This document shows, piece by piece, positions 46,797 to 54,786 of a stretch of DNA of 64,000 nucleotides (within the stretch, counting starts at the first letter, position 1; every line of letters starts with the position of its first letter). Made by a program: the position numbers and the translations under genes. This stretch comes from Afipia sp. P52-10 (GTDB taxonomy: Bacteria; Pseudomonadota; Alphaproteobacteria; Rhizobiales; Xanthobacteraceae). The stretch covers positions 378,537 to 442,536 of the forward strand of contig NZ_AZSJ01000004.1 in assembly GCF_000516555.1 (NCBI RefSeq). The letters run 5' to 3'. Below the pieces are notes generated by a model, which was not told the DNA's origin, did no database searches, and saw only the letters and a list, made by a program, of their open reading frames with translations.

Positions 46797-47783
46797 TCAA
46801 TCTTTCTTGGCGAGGCCGAGTTTGGTCAGGTTCGCACGCTCGGAGACCATGTAGTCGGCGACGAACTTGGTATAGGTCGCCGCATCCATGTAGTTCGGCA
46901 CCATCTCGTATTTGACGAAGGCCTCCTTCACCGCCGGCTCTTCCGACGCCTTCTTGAACGCATCCTGCAACCTGGCGACGATCTTCGGATCCATGCCTTT
47001 CGGACCGGCGAGTCCCCACGGCGATTCGAACACGAACGGAACGCCGAGTTCCTTCAGCGTCGGTACGTCAGGCACCTTCTGCACCCGCTCCGCCGACCAG
47101 ACGTTGACGAACGTCAGCTTGCCTGCATCAGCGAGCTGTTTCGCATCGAGGCCGCTGACGCCGCACATCGTGTGGTTGCCCGCCACCGCGATGTTGACCT
47201 CGTTGGTGCTCTTGAACGGCACCTCGGTAAATTTGACGCCGAGATTGGCGGCGATCAGCTCCATGCCGATGTTGTTGGAGGTGCCGTGGCCGGGCGAGGC
47301 GTAGGTCAGCTTGCCCGGATTCGCCTTCGCATAGTCGACGACGTCCTTCCAGCTCTTGAGTTTGCTCTCGGCGCTGCAATAGGTCGCGAACACATAGCCG
47401 GCGATGTTGGCGATGTAGGTGAAATCCTTCAGCGGATCATAGGTCGCGCCTTGCATGATCGGCAGGCGGAAGACGCCGATCGGAATTTGCGCGATGGTGT
47501 AGCCGTCGGGCTTGGCCGTCGCCGCCATGGTGGCGCCGCCGACCGTACCGCCGCCACCCGCCTTGTTCTCGATCACGATCGGCTGGCCGAGATGTTTCGA
47601 CGCGGCCTCGGCCAGCGTCCGCAGCGTGATGTCGGTCTGCCCGCCCGCAGCCCACGGCACGATCAGCGTCACCGGACGCGTCGGATAGTCCTGGGCCCAG
47701 GCGGCAGGCGCGAGCGCCGCGAAGGCCGTGATTGCCAGCGCAAGGCTTGCCGCCACGCGCATCGGGCCGGAGATCGTCGTCAT
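46797..47783 (-). CDS. Bug/TctC receptor 2
   Basis: This is a 328-residue periplasmic receptor with a Sec-type signal ending PAAWAQ and the mature start DYPTRPVTLIVPWAAGGQTD. It forms a pair with receptor 3: both share the segments FATYCSxESKL, SPGHGTSxNIG and NHTMCGxxGLDAK, not found in the other copies. The mature protein has only these two cysteines, in two ligand-side loops, which could form a disulfide. The ATG at 47783 follows GAGGGAAGAA. A LacI-like palindrome is 130 bases upstream. Confidence 0.93.
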   Translation of the reverse strand: MTTISGPMRVAASLALAITAFAALAPAAWAQDYPTRPVTLIVPWAAGGQTDITLRTLAEAASKHLGQPIVIENKAGGGGTVGGATMAATAKPDGYTIAQIPIGVFRLPIMQGATYDPLKDFTYIANIAGYVFATYCSAESKLKSWKDVVDYAKANPGKLTYASPGHGTSNNIGMELIAANLGVKFTEVPFKSTNEVNIAVAGNHTMCGVSGLDAKQLADAGKLTFVNVWSAERVQKVPDVPTLKELGVPFVFESPWGLAGPKGMDPKIVARLQDAFKKASEEPAVKEAFVKYEMVPNYMDAATYTKFVADYMVSERANLTKLGLAKKD

Positions 47784-47912
47784 TTCTTCCCTCGTTTTGT
47801 TCTCTTGCGGCCGCAAGGCGAAGGCCCCCGACCGGTTCTTGATGTGCCGTTCAGGCAGGCGGACGTCGTGTCGCCCCACACATTTGCAGCGCGCGAGACG
47901 GACCTCATGCCG

Positions 47913-47925
47913 CGGAAACGTTTCC
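47913..47925. promoter_or_regulatory. Palindrome CGGAAACGTTTCC before receptor 2
   Basis: The core GGAAACGTTTCC is a perfect 12-base palindrome 130 bases upstream of the receptor 2 start. It shares 13 bases with the site at 34481-34494. It is a possible LacI-family operator. Confidence 0.45.
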
Positions 47926-48074
47926 AACAGTGCTCTTGAAACATGCGGAAGCGCAGCCGCATGCATCTAATCCGCCCTGCGGTCGCACTGTCAATCGCTG
48001 CTGGCTATCCAGAACCGCCGCGACGGAGCGAGACCGCATGCCCGCGGTCTCGCTACAACGCCCCCGCCTCGAGC

Positions 48075-49163
48075 CTAGTCCTTCTTGGCGAGGCCGAGCT
48101 TGGTGAGGCTTTCGCGCTCGGATTTCATGTAATCGGCAACGAACGCGGTGTAGGTGGCCGCATCCATGTAGTTGGCGATCATGTCGTACTTGTCGAGCGC
48201 ATCCTGAACGAGTTTATCGTCCAGCGCCTTGCGGAACGCGTCCTGCAACTTGAGGACGACTTTCGGGTCCATGCCCTTCGGTCCCGCGAAGCCCCATGGC
48301 GAGTCGAACACGAACGGATAACCCAGCTCCTTCAATGTCGGCACGCCAGGCAGCTTCGCATTCGGCTTCGCCGTCCAGACGTTGACGAACTTCACCTTGC
48401 CTGCATCCGCGAGCGGCTTGGCATCGAGCCCGGTTGCACCACACATCGTATGGTTGCCGGCGACCGCGACATTCACCTCGTTGGTGCTCTTGAACGGTAC
48501 CTCGGTAAACTTGACGCCGGAGTGTGCCGCCATCAGGTCCATGCCGATGTTCGGCGAGGTGCCATGACCGGGCGAGGCATAGGTGAGCTTGCCGGGATTG
48601 GCCTTCGCGAACGCGATCACGTCGTTCCAGCTGTTCAGCTTGCTTTCGGTGGAACAGTAGGTCGCGAATACGTAACCCGCGTAGTTGCCGATGTAGGTGA
48701 AGTCCTTCACCGGATCGTAGGTCGCTCCCTGCATGATCGGCAGGCGGAAGATGCTGATCGGGATCTGGGCGATGGTGTAACCGTCCGGCTTGGCGGAGGC
48801 TGCCATGGTCGCGCCGCCCACCGTGCCGCCGCCGCCCGCCTTGTTCTCAATCACGATCGGCTGGCCGAGATGCTTCGAAGCCGCCTCCGCCATCGTGCGA
48901 ATGGTGATGTCGGTGGCGCCGCCCGCAGCCCACGGCACGATCAGCGTCACCGGACGTGTCGGAAAGCTCTGCGCGGATGCTGATGTCGTCGCGACGCCGA
49001 ACGCTGCCAGCGCGAGGGCGAAGGCAACCGGGATCCGCCGATGCCCGCAGTCGTGCCTCTTGGACTCCGGCTCGCGTCCATACCGCGCATGTCCATCCTT
49101 CTCATGCACATGTTTCTCGCGCACATGCTTCTCATGCATGTGCGTTTCATGCCCATGACTCAT
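48075..49163 (-). CDS. Bug/TctC receptor 3 with histidine-rich pre-signal extension
   Basis: This is a 362-residue protein. The mature part SFPTRPVTLIVPWAAGGATD..GLAKKD is a standard receptor, most like receptor 2. The N-terminus is odd: about 46 residues precede the hydrophobic signal PVAFALALAAFGVATTSASA. They begin MSHGHETHMHEKHVREKHVH and hold ten histidines in the first 32 residues. The ATG at 49163 has a clear GGGAG nine bases upstream, so translation probably does start there. No later ATG lies between the His-rich stretch and the signal, only ATG codons inside it. The extension could bind metal before or during export, or be a recently gained repeat expansion. Confidence 0.85.
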   Translation of the reverse strand: MSHGHETHMHEKHVREKHVHEKDGHARYGREPESKRHDCGHRRIPVAFALALAAFGVATTSASAQSFPTRPVTLIVPWAAGGATDITIRTMAEAASKHLGQPIVIENKAGGGGTVGGATMAASAKPDGYTIAQIPISIFRLPIMQGATYDPVKDFTYIGNYAGYVFATYCSTESKLNSWNDVIAFAKANPGKLTYASPGHGTSPNIGMDLMAAHSGVKFTEVPFKSTNEVNVAVAGNHTMCGATGLDAKPLADAGKVKFVNVWTAKPNAKLPGVPTLKELGYPFVFDSPWGFAGPKGMDPKVVLKLQDAFRKALDDKLVQDALDKYDMIANYMDAATYTAFVADYMKSERESLTKLGLAKKD

Positions 49164-49283
49164 GAGCGTTCTCCCTCTCCTCCTGTGCGAACCGTCCGGC
49201 GTCTCGTTGGGTGGAGCCGGTTCGATCCCGATCAAACGCCTCTGCGGCGCGGCGGCGATGCACGATACGACGCCGCGCCGCCC

Positions 49284-50255
49284 TCAGTCCTTCCGCTCCA
49301 TGCCGATACGCTTTAGCAGCGCCGTCTCGAGCTTGATCTGCTCGGCCACCGCGGCGTTATAATCCGCCGTGTTCTTGTAGTTCGGCACCATGTCGAAGCG
49401 CGCCAGCGTCTCGACCACTTGCGGTTCTTCGAGCGCCTTCTTGAAGGCATCGTGGATCTTCTGCACCACCTTCGGGTCCATGCCCTTCGGCCCGGCAAGC
49501 CCCCAAGGGCTGTCGATCACGTACGGATAGCCGAGGTCCTGCAGCGTCGGAATGTCGGGCAGGAACGACACGCGCTTGGCGGTCCAGACATTGAGGAAGC
49601 GCGCCTTGCCGGCATCGACCAGCGGCTTGACGCTGGTGCCGCTCGCACCGACCATGACGTGACCGCCGGCGATCGCCGCATTCACCTCGGCTGCGCCCTT
49701 GAACGGAACGTGGGTGAACTTCACGCCGGACTTCTCCGCCAGCATCTCCATGCCGAGATGCAGCGACGAGCCGGAACCTGTCGAGCCATAGGTGACCTTG
49801 CCGGGATTCGCCTTGGCATAGGCGATCACGTCTTCCCATTTTTTGAACGGTGTGTCGGCGCCGGTGAAGGCTGCGAACACGTAGCCGGTGAGATGGATGA
49901 TGTAGGTGAAGTCGTCCGCCCTCCAGGTCGTCTTCTGCATCAGCGGCAGGCGATAGACCGTGATCGGCATCTGCGCGAGGGTGTAACCGTCGGGCTTGGC
50001 GGTCGCAGCCATCGCCGCCGGCCCCACCGTGCCCGCACCGCCGGCCTTGTTTTCGATCACGATCGGCTGGCCGAGATGCTTCGCGGCAGCCTCCGCCATC
50101 GCCCGCATGGTCACGTCGGTCGGCCCGCCCGCGGGCCAGGGCACGATCAATGTGATCGGTTTGCTCGGATAGTCATCGGCGGACGCAGGCACAGCTCCTG
50201 CGATCAATCCTGCGGCGGCGAGCGCAGCCGTCAGCAAACGGAATCCTCCCGTCAT
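49284..50255 (-). CDS. Bug/TctC receptor 4
   Basis: This is a 323-residue periplasmic receptor: signal MTGGFRLLTAALAAAGLIAG ending at PASAD, mature start DYPSKPITLIVPWPAGGPTD, then VIENKAGGAGTVG and PDGYTLAQ. It resembles receptor 1 and the one at 54787-55755 more than receptors 2 and 3. It lacks the cysteine pair, and its ligand-loop segment reads GGHVMVGASGTSVKPL. It is the first gene of the tandem receptor array. The ATG at 50255 follows GGGAGGATTC-type sequence. A palindrome-rich intergenic region separates it from a divergent rrf2 gene. Confidence 0.93.
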   Translation of the reverse strand: MTGGFRLLTAALAAAGLIAGAVPASADDYPSKPITLIVPWPAGGPTDVTMRAMAEAAAKHLGQPIVIENKAGGAGTVGPAAMAATAKPDGYTLAQMPITVYRLPLMQKTTWRADDFTYIIHLTGYVFAAFTGADTPFKKWEDVIAYAKANPGKVTYGSTGSGSSLHLGMEMLAEKSGVKFTHVPFKGAAEVNAAIAGGHVMVGASGTSVKPLVDAGKARFLNVWTAKRVSFLPDIPTLQDLGYPYVIDSPWGLAGPKGMDPKVVQKIHDAFKKALEEPQVVETLARFDMVPNYKNTADYNAAVAEQIKLETALLKRIGMERKD

Positions 50256-50618
50256 GATATGTCGTTCCCTCCCTCGTCGGCGGCGCCTGGTTGTTGTTGT
50301 CGTGGCCCGCCTCTCTCGCGCGCCGGCATCAAACCAGACTTCGGCCCCGGGCGAGAAGCAGAATCTGCTGCGCACACGGCGCCGGATCACGACAAAGAGT
50401 CTTGCCGAACCCGTTCCGAATTCGCGCGCTGCGTGTACGAATTCGGCGCACGCTGCGCCGCGCCATGACATGATCAGCAAAACTGTTTGCACTGCACAGT
50501 GCGACATTTTGACAGTGCACGTTGCAGGCAATCAGGCGTGCGTGCCGTTGCGCAGCACCGCGCTGAGGCACTCCCGCGCGGCTTGACAGCTCGCCCATCA
50601 TGCATCATATGAAGTTAC
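50256..50618. other. Divergent promoter region between receptor 4 and rrf2
   Basis: 363 bases without a gene. The half near receptor 4 is GC-rich and shows nothing. The half near rrf2 is AT-richer and contains the palindrome at 50489-50502 and a further GTGCAC at 50515-50520. The promoters of both genes should lie here. Confidence 0.6.
50489..50502. promoter_or_regulatory. Palindrome GCACTG-ca-CAGTGC upstream of rrf2
   Basis: A perfect six-base inverted repeat with a two-base centre. A related half-site ACAGTGCAC follows at 50512-50520. It is 117 bases before the rrf2 ATG and could be the operator read by the Rrf2 protein or by another regulator of the divergent receptor gene. Confidence 0.45.
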
Positions 50619-51077
50619 ATGAGACGAGACAGCAGACTTTCCGCCACGCTGCACGCGTTGCTGCACATGGCCGAGCGCGGCCAGCCGATGACCTCGGCCG
50701 AACTCGCACACTGCATGATGACCAATGCCGTCGTCGTCCGGCGTACCATGAGCGGCCTGCGCGAGGCCGGTCTCGTTCGGTCCGAGAAGGGGCATGGCGG
50801 CGGCTGGGAGATCGCCTGCGATCTCAGCAAGGTCACGCTGAAGGACATTTACGACGCACTCGGCGCCCCCACCCTGCTCGCCATCGGCGTGCACATCGAG
50901 CATCCGGAGTGCCTGGTCGAGCAGGCCGTCAACCGGTCGCTCAATGGCGCGTTCCGCGATGCCGAACAACTGCTGATTGCGAGGCTGGGCGATGTGACGC
51001 TCGCCAAGCTCGCCGACGAATTCCGCAGCGGCCTCGCCAAACACCGCAAGCAAAATCGAAAGAACGCCTCATGTTAG
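50619..51077 (+). CDS. Rrf2 family transcriptional regulator
   Basis: This is a 152-residue winged-helix regulator. RLSATLHALLHMAE, the recognition part SAELAHCMMTNAVVVRRTMSGLREAGLV, and the wing SEKGHGGGWEI are typical. The three clustered cysteines that hold the Fe-S cluster in IscR and NsrR are not present: C32, C67, C98 and C152 are scattered. Redox sensing, if any, should be thiol-based. The gene overlaps the flavoprotein gene by seven bases (ATGTTAG), so the two are co-translated and the regulator probably controls its own operon. Confidence 0.92.
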   Translation: MRRDSRLSATLHALLHMAERGQPMTSAELAHCMMTNAVVVRRTMSGLREAGLVRSEKGHGGGWEIACDLSKVTLKDIYDALGAPTLLAIGVHIEHPECLVEQAVNRSLNGAFRDAEQLLIARLGDVTLAKLADEFRSGLAKHRKQNRKNASC

Positions 51078-51955
51078 ACGCCATCATCGTCGGCGGCAGC
51101 TATGCCGGCCTCTCCGCGGCCTTGCAGCTTGCCCGCGCCCGCCGCGAGATCCTGGTGATCGACGGCGGCCGCCGCCGCAACCGCTTCGCCGAGGCATCGC
51201 ACGGCTTCCTCGGTCAGGACGGCCGCGCACCCGGCGCGATCGCCGACGACGCGCGCGCGCAGCTGGCGGCCTATCCGACCGTCCGCTGGATCGACGCGCA
51301 GGCTGAACGATCGCAGGCGATCGCCCAAGGCTTCGCCATCGAGACCCCCGGCGCGACCCACGACGCACGCCGGCTGATCCTCGCCACCGGCGTCGTCGAT
51401 GCGCTGCCCGCGATCCCCGGCCTCGCCGAGCGCTGGGGCAGAAGCGTCTTCCACTGCCCGTACTGCCACGGCTACGAGCTCAACAAGGGCCGCATCGGCG
51501 TGCTCGGCATCTCGCCGATGTCGATGCATCACGCGCTGATGCTGCCCGACTGGGGCGAGACCACGTTCTTCGTCAACGATGCGTTCGCGCTCGACGAGAC
51601 GCAGATCGCGCAACTGCGCAAGCGCGGTGTCCGCATCGAACACGAGCCGGTCGCGGCGATCTCAGGCGACGCCGACGTGCGGCTGCGGGACGGGCGCACC
51701 ATCACCCTCGACGGCCTGTTCACGATGACGCAGACACAGCCGGCGAGCCCGCTCGCCGAACGGCTCGGCTGCGCGCTCGAAGACGGACCGGCCGGTCCCT
51801 ACATCCGCACCGACATGACCAAGGAAACGTCGGTTCCCGGCGTGTTCGCCTGCGGCGACCTCGCGCGCGCGGCAGGCTCGGTGGCCCTCGCCGTCGGCGA
51901 CGGCGCCCAGGCCGGGGTGTCGGCGCACCGCTCGCTGATCTTCGAGGGACTGTAG
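51071..51955 (+). CDS. Thioredoxin reductase-like NAD(P)/FAD oxidoreductase
   Basis: This is a 294-residue flavoprotein of the low-molecular-weight thioredoxin reductase type. The FAD motif IIVGGSYAGLSAA is at 5-17, the redox centre CPYC at 129-132, LILATGVVDALP at about 102-113, and the second FAD motif GVFACGDLARAAGSV near the end. The NADPH motif GxGxxA/G is altered to GVLGISPMSMHH, so the pyridine nucleotide site is unusual and the partner is unclear. Similar proteins serve ferredoxin or bacillithiol systems. Coupled with rrf2. Confidence 0.88.
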   Translation: MLDAIIVGGSYAGLSAALQLARARREILVIDGGRRRNRFAEASHGFLGQDGRAPGAIADDARAQLAAYPTVRWIDAQAERSQAIAQGFAIETPGATHDARRLILATGVVDALPAIPGLAERWGRSVFHCPYCHGYELNKGRIGVLGISPMSMHHALMLPDWGETTFFVNDAFALDETQIAQLRKRGVRIEHEPVAAISGDADVRLRDGRTITLDGLFTMTQTQPASPLAERLGCALEDGPAGPYIRTDMTKETSVPGVFACGDLARAAGSVALAVGDGAQAGVSAHRSLIFEGL

Positions 51956-51982
51956 CGGCGACGGCGCGAGGACGTCAGAACG

Positions 51983-53236
51983 TCACGCAGTCCGGATGCG
52001 CACCGGAAGCGAGCGGAAACCGCGGATGAAGTTGGAATAGAGCCGCTTCGGCTCGCCGACGACATCGATCACGAATCCGCGTTCGAGGATCGCCTCCCAC
52101 AAAATCCTGAGTTGCAGCTCGGCGAGCCTGTCGCCGACGCAGCGATGCACGCCCGCGCCAAAGGCGAGGTGCTGGCGCGGCTTGGCGCGATCGATGACGA
52201 AGCGGTCGGCGTGTTCGATCTTCTTCTCGTCGCGATTGCCGGAGATGTACCACATCACCACCTTGTCGCCCGCGCGGATCGTCTTGCCGCCGATCTCCGC
52301 ATCGACGCGCGCCGTGCGGCGCATGTGCAGCACCGGCGATTGATAGCGGATGATCTCCGAGACGAGGCTCGGGATCAGCGCCGGATTGCCGCGCAGCTTC
52401 TCCGCCTCCTCCGGATAGTCATGCAGCGCAAGCACGCCGCCGGTCATCGAGTTGCGCGTCGTATCGTTGCCGCCAACGATCAACAGGCCGATCGTGCCGG
52501 TGAGTTCGCGCACGCCCATGTCGCGGGTGGCCGCGCCATGGGCGAGCATCGACACCAGATCGAACTTCGGTTCGACCGCCGCACGGCGATCCCATAGCGC
52601 CTTGAAACAGGCCGCCATCTCGCCGAGCTTCTCGGAGCGCTCATCCTCCGACGTGATCGGAGACTCCGGCGAGTTGATGTTGGCAATCGCGACATCCGAC
52701 CAATAGGTCAGCTTGCGGCGCTCCTCCATCGGAAAGTCGAACAGCGTCGCCAGCATCATCGCCGTCAGCTCGACCGAGACGCGGTCCGCCCAGTCGAAGG
52801 TTTCGTTGCGCGGCAGGCCGTCCAGCACCCGTGCGGTTCGCTCGCGGATGACCGGCTCGAAGTTGGCAAGATGGGTCGGCGCGACGATCGGCGCAACGAT
52901 CCTTCGCTGCGCGGTGTGCCCCGGCGGGTCCATGCGGATGAAGCTGATGGTCTCCTTGCCCTTGGGCTGATCGGTGACCTGAATGCCGCCGAGTTCGGAG
53001 CTTGACGAATAGGTCGAGTGATCGAGTTCGACCTTCAGGATGTCGTCGTATGTCGTCACCGACCAGTACGGACCGAACGCGCTGTCGCGGCAATAGTGAA
53101 CCGGATCCTCCGCACGCAGCCGCGCAAACAGCGGCCGCCAGGTGTCGTCTTGATAGAGTTGCGGATCGCTGACGTCGATCGCATCAAGCGGCAGCCTCGT
53201 TGCAAAATCCCGTGCGCCGCGCTGCGTGCTCTGCAT
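51983..53236 (-). CDS. Cytochrome P450 monooxygenase
   Basis: This is a 417-residue soluble P450. The I-helix GGNDTT (255-260) carries the acid/threonine pair for oxygen activation. The K-helix ExxR is EIIR (294-297), and the haem ligand is C366 in FGAGVHRC. There is no membrane anchor, so it should use a separate ferredoxin and reductase. The ATG at 53236 follows GGGAGAG. It is divergent from an ABC receptor gene and next to a thioredoxin reductase-like flavoprotein. No ferredoxin gene is in the window. The substrate could be an aromatic or terpenoid acid. Confidence 0.93.
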   Translation of the reverse strand: MQSTQRGARDFATRLPLDAIDVSDPQLYQDDTWRPLFARLRAEDPVHYCRDSAFGPYWSVTTYDDILKVELDHSTYSSSSELGGIQVTDQPKGKETISFIRMDPPGHTAQRRIVAPIVAPTHLANFEPVIRERTARVLDGLPRNETFDWADRVSVELTAMMLATLFDFPMEERRKLTYWSDVAIANINSPESPITSEDERSEKLGEMAACFKALWDRRAAVEPKFDLVSMLAHGAATRDMGVRELTGTIGLLIVGGNDTTRNSMTGGVLALHDYPEEAEKLRGNPALIPSLVSEIIRYQSPVLHMRRTARVDAEIGGKTIRAGDKVVMWYISGNRDEKKIEHADRFVIDRAKPRQHLAFGAGVHRCVGDRLAELQLRILWEAILERGFVIDVVGEPKRLYSNFIRGFRSLPVRIRTA

Positions 53237-53436
53237 GGCGTCTCTCCCAATGACAATGCACGATGTGACAATAGATATTGGTCCGCCGCTGGTGGTGACG
53301 GCCTGCGCTTCTCCGGCGCCTCGCAGCATGCATCAGAACTATTTGCTAGTTGGAAAGCAAGCAAAATGCTAGCGAAGGTGTCCGCGTTCAACAAATCCAC
53401 AACGGCCCGCAAAGAGGCCGGCTTCCGGAGGACCCT

Positions 53437-54705
53437 ATGCTCAGACCCGTCAGACCCGTCCCGTTCCAACCGATCATGTCCCGATCGGCCAAGCCATCGC
53501 TATCGTTCGCCGTGGCGATCATCGCGGGCGCCCTCGCGGCAACGCCGTCGCTCGCGCAGAAGGCCTATGGCCCCGGCGTCTCCGACACCGAGATCAAGAT
53601 CGGCAACCTGATGCCCTATAGCGGCCCAGCCTCGGCCTATGCCTCGATCGGCAAGGCGGAAGCTGCCTACTTCAAGAAGATCAACGAGGACGGCGGGATC
53701 AACGGCCGCAAGATCACCTTCATCACCTATGACGATGGCTACAGCCCGCCGAAGGCGATGGAGCAGACCCGCAAACTCGTCGAGAGCGACGAGGTGCTCT
53801 TGATCTTCCAGGCGCTCGGCACGCCGTCCAACACGGCGACGCAGAAGTATCTGAACACGAAGAAGGTGCCGCAACTGTTCGTCGGCTCCGGCGCTTCGAA
53901 GTGGGGCGACCCGCAGAACTTCCCCTGGACCATGGGCTGGCAGCCGACCTACCAGAGCGAGGGCCGCATCTACGCGAAGTACATCCTCGACAAGCATCCC
54001 AACGGCAAGATCGCCGTGCTCTGGCAGAACGACGACTCCGCCAAGGATACGCTGAAGGGTCTGCGCGAAGGCCTCGGCGACAAGGCCAACATGATCATCG
54101 CCGACAAATCCTACGAGGTGACCGATCCGACGGTGGACTCCCAGATCGTCGCGCTGAAGGATTCCGGCGCGGACGTCTTCCTGACGTTCACCGCACCGAA
54201 GGCTGCCGCGCAGGCGATCCGCAAAGTCGCCGAACTCGGCTGGAAGCCGGTGTTCTTCCTGTCCAACACCTCGACCTCGGTGGCCACCGTGCTGCGCCCT
54301 GCAGGTTTTGACAACGCCAAGGGCATCATCTCGACCGCCTACCTGAAGGATGCCACCGACCCGGCCTGGAAGGACGATCCCGCAACGAAAGCGTGGCTCG
54401 CCTACATGGATAAGTATTTTCCGGACGGCGACAAAAGCAACGCCAACAACATCTACGGCTATGTCGCAGCGCAAGCGCTGGTGCAGGTGCTGAAGCAGTG
54501 CGGCGACGATCTCACCCGTGAGAACGTGATGAAGCAGGCTGCCAGCCTGAAGGGCTTCACGTCGGAGATGATGCTGCCCGGCATCAGCGCCAACACCAGC
54601 GCCACCGACTTCTATCCGCTGGAGCAGATGCAGCTGATGCGGTTCGACGGCGAGGCCTGGCAGCTGTTCGGCGACGTCATCGATGCCAGCACAGCGCGGA
54701 AGTAG
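53437..54705 (+). CDS. ABC transporter substrate-binding protein (LivK-like), orphan
   Basis: This is a 422-residue periplasmic receptor of the Leu/Ile/Val-binding fold. The signal peptide SLSFAVAIIAGALAATPSLAQ follows a basic start. The mature part has GVSDTEIKIGNLMPYSGPAS, the fold's first strand and loop, VPQLFVGSGASKWGDPQNFP and a typical C-terminal half. GGAGGA is five bases before the ATG at 53437. A second ATG at 53476 would give a shorter signal. No liv permease or ATPase genes lie next to it. It is divergent from the P450 gene, so its ligand may be the P450 substrate. Confidence 0.9.
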   Translation: MLRPVRPVPFQPIMSRSAKPSLSFAVAIIAGALAATPSLAQKAYGPGVSDTEIKIGNLMPYSGPASAYASIGKAEAAYFKKINEDGGINGRKITFITYDDGYSPPKAMEQTRKLVESDEVLLIFQALGTPSNTATQKYLNTKKVPQLFVGSGASKWGDPQNFPWTMGWQPTYQSEGRIYAKYILDKHPNGKIAVLWQNDDSAKDTLKGLREGLGDKANMIIADKSYEVTDPTVDSQIVALKDSGADVFLTFTAPKAAAQAIRKVAELGWKPVFFLSNTSTSVATVLRPAGFDNAKGIISTAYLKDATDPAWKDDPATKAWLAYMDKYFPDGDKSNANNIYGYVAAQALVQVLKQCGDDLTRENVMKQAASLKGFTSEMMLPGISANTSATDFYPLEQMQLMRFDGEAWQLFGDVIDASTARK

Positions 54706-54728
54706 CCGTCCGCGCTCCCGCTCAGCGA

Positions 54729-54762
54729 CAACGGCCGTCGCGAAGGCTCGCGGCGGCCGTTG
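54729..54762. terminator. Hairpin between convergent receptor genes
   Basis: CAACGGCCG pairs with CGGCCGTTG, with an inner CGCG/CGCG pair. It lies between the ends of the ABC receptor gene (plus) and the Bug gene (minus) and can serve both. No clear T-tract. Confidence 0.6.
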
Positions 54763-54786
54763 CTCTTCAGAATGCGCGGATTCGGC

